From positions 1 to 28,422 of IMG/VR virus record IMGVR_UViG_3300032291_001599: DNA of 28,422 bases; one strand, 5' to 3'. The stretch's first letter is position 1; each line of letters opens with the position of its first letter. Shown piece by piece: positions 14,303-22,534 of the stretch. The notes under the pieces are model-generated. The model saw only the letters and a list, made by a program, of their open reading frames with translations, was not told the origin of the DNA and searched no databases. The translations under genes were made by a program, and so were the position numbers. Source of the DNA: a virus.

Positions 14303-15020
14303 CGTATTTTTGTAAAATTTTAGAAATAAGTGGATTTCTAACCACGTCTTTATCATTGAACTCAAAAGTCCCTATGTCATTTATAAAGTTAAATCTTGTT
14401 ATTGCATCGTAAAGACCTGATTGTTTTTTATCCTTATACCTATCAGTTTGTTCTAAATCTCCCGATATGAAAAATTTTGAACTAGATCCAATTCTTGTTA
14501 AAAGAAGTTTCATTTGATTAGGGGTTGAGTTCTGCGCTTCCTCAAAAATTAAAATTGAGTTGTCGATGTTCATTCCTCTCATATACGCCAAAGCAAAAAC
14601 CTCAATAATTTCAGCGTCTTTTAATTTTTCTTTTGCGTCTTTACCAATCAATTTGTTCAGTAAGTAATAAGATGGAAAAATATACGGATCTAATTTTTCT
14701 TCTAAATTCCCTGGTAATGATCCTAATTTTTCTTCTGCCTCAACCGCCGGTCTAACAATAATAATTTTTTCATAACCATTTCCAGGTTCCATTAAAAGAT
14801 CTACAGCCGCTTTCATTGCTATATAACTTTTACCAACACCAGCAGGTCCTGAACATATTGTGATTTGGTTTGATACTAAAATGTTGTAGTATTCTTTTTG
14901 ATTTTCAGTAAGAAATTTACTCCTTTGTTTTTTCTTTATTACCGAGTTTATAAAATCTTTTTTTGATTGTAGATTATTAGAGGACTCTTCATTTTGGATT
15001 GGTGTTTTTCTTCTTACCAT
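14286..15020 (-). CDS. phoH: PhoH-like P-loop ATPase
   Basis: This 244-aa protein matches the PhoH ATPase/RNA-helicase-like family common in marine and freshwater phages. It has Walker A GPAGVGKS (58-65), the family hallmark VRPAVEAEEKLGSLPG (89-104), a Walker B IFEEAQN (158-164) and the sensor-like SGDLEQTD (186-193). Most PhoH proteins have DEAQN; here the first residue is Glu. The N-terminal 40 residues are basic and low-complexity. The family binds ATP and has been linked to phosphate starvation in hosts and to RNA metabolism, but its role in phages is unsettled. It starts 3 nt after the cytidylyltransferase stop and overlaps the HAD-like gene downstream. The function label is by family only. 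Confidence 0.93.
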   Translation of the reverse strand: MVRRKTPIQNEESSNNLQSKKDFINSVIKKKQRSKFLTENQKEYYNILVSNQITICSGPAGVGKSYIAMKAAVDLLMEPGNGYEKIIIVRPAVEAEEKLGSLPGNLEEKLDPYIFPSYYLLNKLIGKDAKEKLKDAEIIEVFALAYMRGMNIDNSILIFEEAQNSTPNQMKLLLTRIGSSSKFFISGDLEQTDRYKDKKQSGLYDAITRFNFINDIGTFEFNDKDVVRNPLISKILQKYDENRA

Positions 15021-15023
15021 GTA

Positions 15024-15470
15024 TTATTTTAAAAAACGTTTATTTGATTCTTGGTTGTAAATTCTTTCTCTTAAATTTGTGGTTGAAAAGTTATGATCTC
15101 GTTTATTGTATACTAATTTTATACCTCGTTTTTGACAAATATTTTTAGCCGTAAATTCAGTGTCTTTATATTCCTCACCAATAATTCTTACATCTAAATC
15201 TAATGAAGAAAATATAGTTATCAACTCTTCTTCAGTATTATATGGAATAATCTTATCTACGTATTGAACGGAGTCTAATTGAATGTATCTTTCAACTAAA
15301 GATTGTATGGGTTTGTTTTTTTCAGGTCTATCTATCGACGGATCAACTTGCAATGCACATATTAGGTAGTCACAATATTTTTTACATTCTTCTAACATTA
15401 TAATGTGACCAGCATGTAACAGATCAAATGTTGAGCAAGTTATTCCTATAATTCTATTTTGTTTGTCCAT
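15024..15470 (-). CDS. Cytidylyltransferase-like nucleotidyltransferase
   Basis: At 148 aa this is a compact nucleotidyltransferase of the TagD/RfaE-C type. It has the signature TFDLLHAGH (14-22) with the HxGH motif H19-A-G-H22 that binds the nucleotide, and FSTTNLRERI near the end, corresponding to the ISTTxLRxRI signature. Its family joins CTP (or ATP) to a phosphorylated alcohol or sugar, for example glycerol-3-phosphate or heptose-1-phosphate. Close linkage to a GDP-mannose epimerase and a HisC-like PLP enzyme suggests that it makes a CDP-activated unit for the glycan. The unit could be glycerol, ethanolamine or a sugar, and this cannot be resolved here. It overlaps the epimerase gene by 17 nt. 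Confidence 0.85.
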   Translation of the reverse strand: MDKQNRIIGITCSTFDLLHAGHIIMLEECKKYCDYLICALQVDPSIDRPEKNKPIQSLVERYIQLDSVQYVDKIIPYNTEEELITIFSSLDLDVRIIGEEYKDTEFTAKNICQKRGIKLVYNKRDHNFSTTNLRERIYNQESNKRFLK

Positions 15471-16542
15471 TTACTTGATTATCTATCCATTTAAAAGTTT
15501 TTTTCATTCCAAGTTCAAGAGGTTCCGAAACAACCCACCCAATTTTTTCTTCGTATAGTTTATTATCAGAATTTCTACCTCTAACACCTACAGGACATTT
15601 AAAACCGTATTTTTTGATAAAATCCTCACCTTCTAAATTTTTAATGGTAATATTTTTACCTGAAATATTAATCGCCATTTGGGCTAATTCGTTTATTGTT
15701 ACCATTTCTTCCGACCCAATGTTAACAGGACCAATAAAGTTACTTTCCATTAGCCTTAATACCGATTCAACACATTCATCAATATATAAAAAAGATCTGG
15801 TTTGATTTCCATCTCCCCATACTTCTATTTCACCACCATCCGGTGTTTCAGATACTTTACGACACATAGCGGCAGGAGCCTTTTCTTTACCATCCTTCCA
15901 AGTTCCGTAAGGTCCAAAAATATTGTGAAATCTAGCAACCCTAACATTAAGATTGTAATTCCTCATAAACGAAAAATATAATCTTTCACTAAACAACTTT
16001 TCCCAACCATATTCAGAATCAGGATTTGCAGGATATGCCGATGATTCCTCACAATTAGGATTGTTCGGGTCTAATTGATTATGTTCGGGATACATACATG
16101 CCGATGACGAATAAAATAATTTTTTAACACCCGATAAAGATGAATAGTAACTCACATTTAAATTCACTAATGCCGAATTGTGCATGACATTTGCATCATT
16201 TTCTCCTGTAAAGATATAACCGGCCCCACCCATATCTGCGGCTAATTGGTAAACCTCATCAAATGGTATTATATCTGTATAAGGTTGTCTAAGGTAAGAG
16301 TAATTTTGAATGGCGTGATCTATAGTTTCTATTCTTAGAACTGATTCAACTATTTTAGGGTCTCTTAAATCGCCTAATATAAATTCACTACAATATTCAT
16401 TTTCTTTGAAGTATTCATGTTTTTTAATATCAACGACTCTAACGTAATTACCTTCATTAAATAATCGTTTAGATAAGTGGCCACCAATAAATCCCCCACC
16501 CCCGAGAATTAATATTTTTTTACCATTTTTTTGAGATTTCAT
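15454..16542 (-). CDS. GDP-mannose 3,5-epimerase-like NAD(P)-dependent enzyme
   Basis: The 362-aa protein is an extended SDR enzyme that closely follows plant GDP-mannose 3,5-epimerase. It has the Rossmann start ILILGGGGFIGGHL (10-23), LAADMGGAGYIFT, and SSSACMYPE with C149. EYGWEK has Y178 and K182 as the SDR Tyr-x3-Lys pair. FHNIFGPYGTWKDGKEKAPAA contains K221. Then follow WGDGNQTRSFLYIDECVESVLRL and GVRGRNSD. With a +4 shift the Cys/Tyr/Lys/Lys set coincides with the catalytic residues known for the Arabidopsis enzyme (C145, Y174, K178, K217). That enzyme turns GDP-mannose into GDP-L-galactose and GDP-L-gulose. About 20 extra residues lie before LAADMGG. The product would be a donor for one of the transferases in this operon. 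GDP-mannose must come from the host or from genes outside the window. Confidence 0.88.
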   Translation of the reverse strand: MKSQKNGKKILILGGGGFIGGHLSKRLFNEGNYVRVVDIKKHEYFKENEYCSEFILGDLRDPKIVESVLRIETIDHAIQNYSYLRQPYTDIIPFDEVYQLAADMGGAGYIFTGENDANVMHNSALVNLNVSYYSSLSGVKKLFYSSSACMYPEHNQLDPNNPNCEESSAYPANPDSEYGWEKLFSERLYFSFMRNYNLNVRVARFHNIFGPYGTWKDGKEKAPAAMCRKVSETPDGGEIEVWGDGNQTRSFLYIDECVESVLRLMESNFIGPVNIGSEEMVTINELAQMAINISGKNITIKNLEGEDFIKKYGFKCPVGVRGRNSDNKLYEEKIGWVVSEPLELGMKKTFKWIDNQVNGQTK

Positions 16543-17155
16543 TTACCGAATAATTTATATTTAGTTTATTGAAAATTTTATCACAACTCATTTTATCTGA
16601 AAACCAATTTGTTAACTCTTCTTTATTGAAGTGTTTAGAATTAACCCACCAATCTTCATAAAATAATGTCGGGTGGTCTTTTTGTGAAACGTCCCCACAT
16701 ATAAGAATATAACCGTTTTGTTTTAATAGATCTCTTTGAGGTAATTTTTCAAATGTTTCATATTCACTACTAAGGTATGAATCGTGTTCAATTGTTATTA
16801 CTTTAAATTCATATTTCGTCTTTAATACTTTTTCTAATAATTTAAAACGATCCCCAAGTACTTCCATATCTAAAGAAAGATAGTCAATAACTTTAGTATC
16901 ATAGTGAGAATCTAATAGTTCGTCTAAATTTACATTCATACAATCCTGTTGGATGAATTTATTTTTTCTTTCTTTCCATTCTTCACTATAATCTATAATA
17001 TCAAGGGATATCCCTGACCATCCATTTAATTCTAAAAGATAAGTATTATTAATGTTTTTAGGAAGATAACATCCTAAATCTAAGAATGTTCCGTTGTTTT
17101 TATTTAAGATATTATATACAAATATATCTTGTCCACATTGTGAGTATGATTCCAT
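16520..17155 (-). CDS. FkbM-family methyltransferase
   Basis: The protein follows the FkbM/methyltransferase-21 pattern: an N-terminal SYSQCGQDIFV, then the SAM-binding LDLGCYLPKNINNTYLLELNGWSGISLDI segment, then YLSLDMEVLGDRFKLLEK and the strand KVITIEHD. Family members O-methylate sugars or polyketide hydroxyls. I take the ATG at 17155 (211 aa) because it forms a TAATG overlap with the dehydrogenase stop, as at several junctions in this operon. The frame also reaches an ATG at 17173, adding six residues. Placed between the dehydrogenase and epimerase, it most likely methylates a sugar of the glycan. The acceptor is unknown. Confidence 0.85.
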   Translation of the reverse strand: MESYSQCGQDIFVYNILNKNNGTFLDLGCYLPKNINNTYLLELNGWSGISLDIIDYSEEWKERKNKFIQQDCMNVNLDELLDSHYDTKVIDYLSLDMEVLGDRFKLLEKVLKTKYEFKVITIEHDSYLSSEYETFEKLPQRDLLKQNGYILICGDVSQKDHPTLFYEDWWVNSKHFNKEELTNWFSDKMSCDKIFNKLNINYSVNEISKKW

Positions 17156-18369
17156 TATTTTTTTAAGTTCCAAGGATTTATTATTGTTTTATTTGATAAA
17201 TCATGTTCCATTATAGATTTATCATTGTGCATTATTAATATGATGTCAGACCATTCTACAAATTTATTTAAATATGGTATAGTTTCATTTGTGGTAACTA
17301 AAGGATCGTATGTTGATACTTTATAATTTTCATAAATTAATTTATCATATAAAAAGTAACCAGCAGATTCTGTAACAACAGTGGTTTTTGGTTTAAAAGA
17401 TAAACCATATATCCCTATTTTTTTATCTTTATATTCCGATACTTTATTGTATAAAAGATTAAATTGATTTTCATTTATTTTTTGGGTTGCCTTAATGTGA
17501 ACCGCATCTAAACCTAAATTTTCGGACATTTTAATAAATGCCCAAGTATCTCTTGGAAAACAAGTGCCCCCAAATGGTAATCCACTCTTTATGTAATAGG
17601 GGGAAATTCTTCTATCGTAACCAAGAGCTTTGGTTATATTATTTGGATTACAATTAAATTTATCCGAAATATTACCGATAAAATTAGCGAAACTAATTTT
17701 CATCGTAATGTAAGCGTTCAAACTTACCTTAGTTATCTCACTTTCAATCAAAGACATTCTAACAACAGGTGCGTTGTTTTTAATTATTTTGGAGTATATT
17801 GTTTCGGCAACATCGCCATATTTTTCATTACTTTCACCCATTATTAATAAATCAGGATTCTCAAAATCTTTAATAACAGAACCTAAAGCAACCAAATCAG
17901 GTATATAAACAAAACCAAAATCTTCGTTAAGTTTTTTATTTGTTTCAGATTCAATTTTGTTGATTAAATCAAGATGGGTTCCAGGCATAACTGTAGAACT
18001 CAATATGATTAAGAAATCACTTTTATTTGTTTTTTTTATTTTTTTACACAATTCTGTAATTGCTTCGTAAATGTACTTATTTGAAAAGTCCCCGTTTTCC
18101 GTTGATGGGGTGTTAACCAAAATTATAAAAACATCAGTTTCATTAACAACATTATCAAATGTCGTGTTTAGATCTATATTTTCATAACCACCATTAAGAT
18201 ATTCGTTTAATTGAGGTTCAAAAAAAGGAATTTTTTTAGCTTTAAGTAGGTTTATTTTATCTTGGTCAATATCAATACCAATTATTTTTTGATTGTTGTT
18301 TGCAAAAGTAACAAGTAGTGGGAGACCTAATTTACCTAAACCCACTAATGAAATTTTATCAATATTCAT
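17155..18369 (-). CDS. UDP-glucose/UDP-sugar 6-dehydrogenase family
   Basis: This 404-aa NAD-dependent dehydrogenase oxidises the C6 alcohol of a nucleotide sugar to a carboxylate in two steps. Features present are the dinucleotide fold GLGKLGLP (10-17), VNTPSTENGDFS (85-96), LSSTVMPGT, EITKVSLNAY with K214, and the active-site block GLPFGGTCFPRD with the catalytic C270. The usual substrate-loop PEFLxEG is replaced by PDLVALG (157-163), so it belongs to a less common branch. The substrate might be UDP-glucose, UDP-GlcNAc/ManNAc or GDP-mannose. It overlaps the HisC-like gene upstream by 11 nt. The uronic acid made would be a natural substrate for the CapK-like adenylating enzyme two genes earlier in the operon. 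Confidence 0.88.
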   Translation of the reverse strand: MNIDKISLVGLGKLGLPLLVTFANNNQKIIGIDIDQDKINLLKAKKIPFFEPQLNEYLNGGYENIDLNTTFDNVVNETDVFIILVNTPSTENGDFSNKYIYEAITELCKKIKKTNKSDFLIILSSTVMPGTHLDLINKIESETNKKLNEDFGFVYIPDLVALGSVIKDFENPDLLIMGESNEKYGDVAETIYSKIIKNNAPVVRMSLIESEITKVSLNAYITMKISFANFIGNISDKFNCNPNNITKALGYDRRISPYYIKSGLPFGGTCFPRDTWAFIKMSENLGLDAVHIKATQKINENQFNLLYNKVSEYKDKKIGIYGLSFKPKTTVVTESAGYFLYDKLIYENYKVSTYDPLVTTNETIPYLNKFVEWSDIILIMHNDKSIMEHDLSNKTIINPWNLKK

Positions 18370-19411
18370 AAATTATTTTTAGTGTCTTTATAATTGTCAT
18401 CATATCATCCATCTCCCCAATCGTGATTCTTACACAATTTTCTAAACCTATGAAATTTGACCTATCTCTAATAAGTATGTCTTTTTCCATAAGTCTGTTA
18501 ATTAGAAATGAACTATCTTTAACTCTAATTAAAACAAAATTAGACATAGACTCAATAAACTCAATATTTAATTTTTTTAATTCATTTACAAAAAATTCTT
18601 TATTCTTATTAACTTGATTTACTCTTTCTTTAATATATTGAATATTGTTTAATGCCGTTACTCCTAAGGTTTGGGCAAATGAATTGACTTCTTTTGTGTT
18701 TTTTATTTTATCAATTTGGTCAATATTAGTTTCATTTGTGCAGATATAACCTAATCGTATTGATGCTAATGAAAATGCTTTAGAAAATGTTCTTGTCACT
18801 ATGATATTATCAAAATCATTAGTTAAATCCACACAAGTCTTATCTGAAAACTCATAGTAAGCTTCATCTATTATAAACAACTTACTTGGGTAGAGTTTTA
18901 ATAATTCTTTAATAACTTCGGGTTCAATTATCTTACCTGTTGGGTTATTAGGGTTTGTAATGTACACAACATCATTATCATTAATATCCTCAAAATTATA
19001 TGTGTGATTACCGAATGGATCATTAATGTGAGAATAGTTTAAATTATTTGAATACAGTTGGATATAGCTTTCAACCTGATTGTAATTTGGGTAATACATT
19101 AACACTTTTGTTTCAGGATTTAAAAATGTTGCAAAAATATAATGTAATGCGGAGTCAGATCCATTAAATGTTTGAATTTTGTTTTTGTTAATCCCGCAAT
19201 AATTTTCTAATGCAATTAGTAACTCATCATTATTAATGTTTGGGTATTCGCTCAGGTTAACATTAAACACAGATCTTCTTAGTTTTAATAAGTAGCCCTC
19301 ATCAAATGTTAAATTACATTCATTCCAGTCTAATTTTTTTGTATCGATATTTTGAGACCTTTTTGACGGCGTATAATGTTTAATTTTAAGTAAATTTCTA
19401 TTAGTTTCCAT
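18359..19411 (-). CDS. HisC-like fold-type I PLP enzyme (aminotransferase or phospho-amino-acid decarboxylase)
   Basis: The 350-aa protein has the full fold-type I set: FNGSDSALHYIF (82-93), NPNNPTG (153-159), D182 in IDEAYYEF, the Schiff-base lysine K211 in RTFSKAFSLASIRLGY, R219 and a C-terminal LENCVRITIGEMDD. All are close to histidinol-phosphate aminotransferase. No other histidine genes are nearby, so a biosynthetic HisC role is unlikely. In Campylobacter capsule loci, HisC-like enzymes act on small phosphorylated substrates, giving serinol phosphate or ethanolamine phosphate. The adjacent HAD phosphatase and adenylating enzyme make this the better comparison. Its ATG overlaps the stop of the CapK-like gene (TAATG). 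Confidence 0.85.
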   Translation of the reverse strand: METNRNLLKIKHYTPSKRSQNIDTKKLDWNECNLTFDEGYLLKLRRSVFNVNLSEYPNINNDELLIALENYCGINKNKIQTFNGSDSALHYIFATFLNPETKVLMYYPNYNQVESYIQLYSNNLNYSHINDPFGNHTYNFEDINDNDVVYITNPNNPTGKIIEPEVIKELLKLYPSKLFIIDEAYYEFSDKTCVDLTNDFDNIIVTRTFSKAFSLASIRLGYICTNETNIDQIDKIKNTKEVNSFAQTLGVTALNNIQYIKERVNQVNKNKEFFVNELKKLNIEFIESMSNFVLIRVKDSSFLINRLMEKDILIRDRSNFIGLENCVRITIGEMDDMMTIIKTLKIIYEY

Positions 19412-20745
19412 TATTTTATTTCAGTTATTACACATCTTATTTTACCTGTTGATGGATCTCTTGGTATTTCACTAACAACCTCAACAACTAAAGGGACATT
19501 ACCAATTCTTTGGGTAACTTCGTTCTTAAGTTTAACTAAAGAATTATCATCAAATCCCTCATTAATAACAATACTTAATTTTGTTGATTTATCAATTTTT
19601 TGATAAAACTGAAACATTTTTATTTCTTTAATTTTAGACATTACAGTGTAAAAATTAACAGAAGGTATTTTAGAATTACTCTCAGAAACTATCATATCAT
19701 CAACCCTACCATCAATCTCTTCAATAATTAATGGTGATGAAAAGTTATAATTCGGAGCCTCCATTAATTTTACAACATCATTAGTTTTATATCTAATGAA
19801 TGGCATAACACGATTCATAAATGAGGTTCCGATTATTGTATTATTTTCATCGTATTCTGTGAAAGAATATGTTAAACTCTCGTGATAATTTTCACTAAAA
19901 GATGATTGGTAAGCAAAAGAAACCTTTTCAACTTGACCATAGTGCATTTTTAAATCAAAACCAAAGACACTTTTTATTTTTTCTGACCACATAGGGAGAC
20001 ATTTTTCAGATGCACCATGAATAGATTTCACCCTATCTAATCTCAAATTGTTTGTTTCTAATAAACAAGATAACCAATAAGCGGTTGATGGGTAAGTAAT
20101 AATTGTTTTGGTTTTTGATTGATTAATGATTTTTACGTAATCGTAAATAGTTTCATCGTTTAAATGAAATGCTGACAAATAAATCCTTTTTAATTCATAA
20201 TCTTTCACAACTAAATTATTTTTATCTTTAGGTGAATGTCTTCTAATCCAAACCGACCATTCACCATATAGATCACTACCATGTGATTTAAAACTATGTG
20301 AAATATATGCGGCCTCTTTTTTAAACATCGAATCTTCTCCGTAAAATTCTAATCTTTTACCGGTAGATCCTGAGGTTTTGAATAATATTTTTTTACCGTT
20401 AAAATTTTTTGATATCAAATCATCAAAATTATCCATAATAACTGTCTTAGTTAAGTATGGTAATTTTTTCATGTCATCAAATGATTGGATGTTTGGGTTA
20501 AACTCATGCTCAGCAAATAATTTACCGTAGTATGGTACATTTTTTTGTGAGTCAATCAAAACATTTTTAAGTTTATCTAATTGATATTGTCTCGTCCTGT
20601 CGTAACCCCAAAGATCAACCTCATCTAAAAAGTTAGATGTGTCATTATAAGTTTCACCATATCTTTTATTAAATGGGATTAAATTATAATAAATCTTTTT
20701 AATAAAATTAGGTTGTTTTTTTATTATTCTACTTACCACCCCCAT
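19411..20745 (-). CDS. CapK/PaaK-like adenylate-forming enzyme
   Basis: This 444-aa protein belongs to the phenylacetate-CoA ligase-like branch (CapK) of adenylate-forming enzymes. TSGSTGK (124-130) is the ATP-binding loop. IHGASEKCLPMWSEKIKSVF and MHYGQVEKVSFAYQ carry the middle motifs. FIRYKTNDVVKL and IDGRVDDMIV give the Arg and Asp-containing hinge, and IPRDPSTGKIR holds the C-terminal catalytic lysine region. CapK-type proteins occur in capsule loci and should activate a carboxylate as its adenylate, but few have proven substrates. The first 20 residues are basic and amphipathic (SRIIKKQPNFIKKIYYNL), perhaps for membrane contact. A carboxylate made by the nearby dehydrogenase, joined to an amine made by the PLP enzyme, is a testable guess. 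It overlaps the HAD gene by 17 nt. Confidence 0.85.
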   Translation of the reverse strand: MGVVSRIIKKQPNFIKKIYYNLIPFNKRYGETYNDTSNFLDEVDLWGYDRTRQYQLDKLKNVLIDSQKNVPYYGKLFAEHEFNPNIQSFDDMKKLPYLTKTVIMDNFDDLISKNFNGKKILFKTSGSTGKRLEFYGEDSMFKKEAAYISHSFKSHGSDLYGEWSVWIRRHSPKDKNNLVVKDYELKRIYLSAFHLNDETIYDYVKIINQSKTKTIITYPSTAYWLSCLLETNNLRLDRVKSIHGASEKCLPMWSEKIKSVFGFDLKMHYGQVEKVSFAYQSSFSENYHESLTYSFTEYDENNTIIGTSFMNRVMPFIRYKTNDVVKLMEAPNYNFSSPLIIEEIDGRVDDMIVSESNSKIPSVNFYTVMSKIKEIKMFQFYQKIDKSTKLSIVINEGFDDNSLVKLKNEVTQRIGNVPLVVEVVSEIPRDPSTGKIRCVITEIK

Positions 20746-21052
20746 TGAAAAAATCCTCAGAATTTATTCCTTTATCGTCAATAAAAAAATCTGAGTTAAA
20801 CTTTACTCCGGTTCTTAACTCATGAAATTTTAACCCAAAGTCAACAAGTTGGTTATATGTTTGTTCATACCAATTTTTTTTAGATACACAACCCCTTGCG
20901 GTCTCAACAATAATGTAATGACCGTCATTGTATAGATCGTTAACTTTATTTATTCTATCTGTAAATGGTTTTGCGTTTAAGTAGTCCCAATTACCCTCAC
21001 TATTTTTTTTAGTATCACATAGTGTGTTATCTAAATCAAAAACGTATCTCAT
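20729..21052 (-). CDS. Small HAD phosphatase of capsule-biosynthesis type
   Basis: At 107 aa this is a minimal, capless HAD enzyme. Motif I is FDLDNTLCDT with nucleophile D6 and acid/base D8, motif II is the T/S of VETARG (about 49-54), and the acidic motif IV is FIDDKG (about 90-95). Short HAD proteins like this occur in capsule and O-antigen loci and remove phosphate from sugar or alcohol phosphates. Both Asp residues of motif I are intact, unlike the HAD-like protein at 13640. The gene is held between glycosyltransferase and CapK-like genes by overlaps of 4 and 17 nt. It may dephosphorylate the product of the PLP enzyme or cytidylyltransferase substrates. Confidence 0.82.
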   Translation of the reverse strand: MRYVFDLDNTLCDTKKNSEGNWDYLNAKPFTDRINKVNDLYNDGHYIIVETARGCVSKKNWYEQTYNQLVDFGLKFHELRTGVKFNSDFFIDDKGINSEDFFNGGGK

Positions 21053-21819
21053 ATTAATTCTCTATCTTCATTTTTTATAACCCCACCTAAAACATCTGAA
21101 TGCCTCTCAACTATAATTCTTGAGTTTCTATGATGTGCATTATTATGTATGGTTTGATTCTTTTGTCTACCAGTCCCCCAACTTGGTTCTGAATCATAAT
21201 CAATCCAATATAAACCACTAACCTTTCCTAATTCTTTATAAGCCCTATATGATATGTCGTGATCATCATATGAATTAGGTGCCAAATACTCATCAAAAAA
21301 ATTTAACTTTGTTAAATCTTTATAATTATACATTAAAGGCCCTCTGTTAGCAATTTCTCTGACCGCAAATTTATCTCTCGGATACCCAAGTCTTCTATCT
21401 GCGGATCCTGTTGTAATGACCGTATTACCTTGGACCTGGTTATTATGTGCGGTTTGAGATGTTACGGCAAAAACATCTGTAAATGTTAAAAATGGTTTTA
21501 ACATTCTTTTATCGAAATCTTTTTCTTTAATGATCATGTCATCTTGAATTAAGATTACGTAGTCGGATGTCACTTCTTTTAACCCCTCATTATTGGCTTT
21601 AGTCTCAAAAACATCGTCAGTGTAAATATATTTAACATTAATATTAATATCCTTTAACACTTGTTTTACAATTCCTTCAGTATTATCAACACAACCATCA
21701 AATACAACTATAATTTCTTTAGTCAATTCTGATATATTATTTATAATACCATAACAAACGGATTCTATCATATCCTGTTTATTATGTGTGGTTAAAAGAC
21801 AGGTAATTGTATTATCCAT
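21049..21819 (-). CDS. Family 2 glycosyltransferase
   Basis: From ATG at 21819 the product (256 aa) starts with the typical first strand TCLLTTHNKQDMIES. It continues with EIIVVFDGCVDNT (35-47), the second strand with the donor Asp, and LIQDDM (90-95), which stands for the DxD metal site. DEYLAPNSYDDHDISYRAYKELG is the acceptor/ED segment. A frame extension to an ATG at 21855 would add 12 residues and a 44-nt overlap, so 21819 is preferred (8 nt overlap). No membrane segment is present. It lies between a methyltransferase and the HAD phosphatase in the glycan operon. The sugar and acceptor are unknown. Confidence 0.85.
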   Translation of the reverse strand: MDNTITCLLTTHNKQDMIESVCYGIINNISELTKEIIVVFDGCVDNTEGIVKQVLKDININVKYIYTDDVFETKANNEGLKEVTSDYVILIQDDMIIKEKDFDKRMLKPFLTFTDVFAVTSQTAHNNQVQGNTVITTGSADRRLGYPRDKFAVREIANRGPLMYNYKDLTKLNFFDEYLAPNSYDDHDISYRAYKELGKVSGLYWIDYDSEPSWGTGRQKNQTIHNNAHHRNSRIIVERHSDVLGGVIKNEDRELI

Positions 21820-22534
21820 GTTTAATTTTTTTAAATACTCGATTATGACCAACACAAATTAATTCTATAAATTGTTCGTTATTTTCTAAATTATCTTTAA
21901 TTGCATTACACACATCTATATGTCCTTTAAATTTATCATCACTTAAATTTTTAAAACAAGATGAATCGTCAAAAACAACGTATGTTCCTAGTTTACTAAC
22001 ATCATACATCAACTTTATGTCTGAAACAACACAATCATAATCATGACCTCCGTCTATATAGATTAAATCAAATTCCCCCAATTCTCTAACTTTGTTTTTA
22101 ATTAGTTCATCAGTTGATAACCCATTGATAATATTTGTATTGATATCAAATTCTAAATTAAAATGATTAAACAGATCAATAATAGTTTTACCATAATTAG
22201 TCACTTCATAATTAGAAAATTTATCACCTGAATTATCTAAAGGTGTTACCCCAACATATTTAACTGATTTTTCATAGTTATCTGATAATAATTTAACTAA
22301 ACTTAAAACTTGTCCTTTATACACCCCAATTTCTAAAAAATTAAAATTATTGGGTAATTCTTTAACTAATTCGCGCCAAATAACGTGAAAAGGTTTTTCC
22401 CCAAAACCTAAATTATTATGTTCAATATGGGATCTATGATTTATTAAAATAGGATCGTTATTATATTCATTTAAAAAAATATCATAAGTTTCATTTAAAT
22501 TATTTTTTTCGTATTTGTTAAATATATTATTCAT
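21812..22534 (-). CDS. Class I SAM-dependent methyltransferase
   Basis: The 240-aa protein carries motif I FLEIGVYKGQV (66-76). The later EFDLIYIDGGHDYDCVVSDI (154-173) with VVFDDSS is the pattern of methyltransferase-24-like enzymes acting on sugars or small glycan precursors. The N-terminal 50 residues are a polar helical extension. It ends 8 nt into the start of the glycosyltransferase and overlaps the upstream gene by the 4-nt ATGA. It is the second methyltransferase of the operon. Two different methyl groups on the glycan, or one on a glycan and one on a lipid or small-molecule unit, are possible. Confidence 0.8.
   Translation of the reverse strand: MNNIFNKYEKNNLNETYDIFLNEYNNDPILINHRSHIEHNNLGFGEKPFHVIWRELVKELPNNFNFLEIGVYKGQVLSLVKLLSDNYEKSVKYVGVTPLDNSGDKFSNYEVTNYGKTIIDLFNHFNLEFDINTNIINGLSTDELIKNKVRELGEFDLIYIDGGHDYDCVVSDIKLMYDVSKLGTYVVFDDSSCFKNLSDDKFKGHIDVCNAIKDNLENNEQFIELICVGHNRVFKKIKHG

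Noticed and set aside
14303-14365. Upstream extension of the HAD-like gene to ATG 14365
   Set aside because: It adds a segment without family features and a long overlap with phoH; ATG 14302 starts exactly at the HAD first strand.
18359-19411. True histidinol-phosphate aminotransferase for histidine synthesis
   Set aside because: No other histidine genes are present and the neighbours are all glycan genes; the HisC resemblance is read as family membership only.
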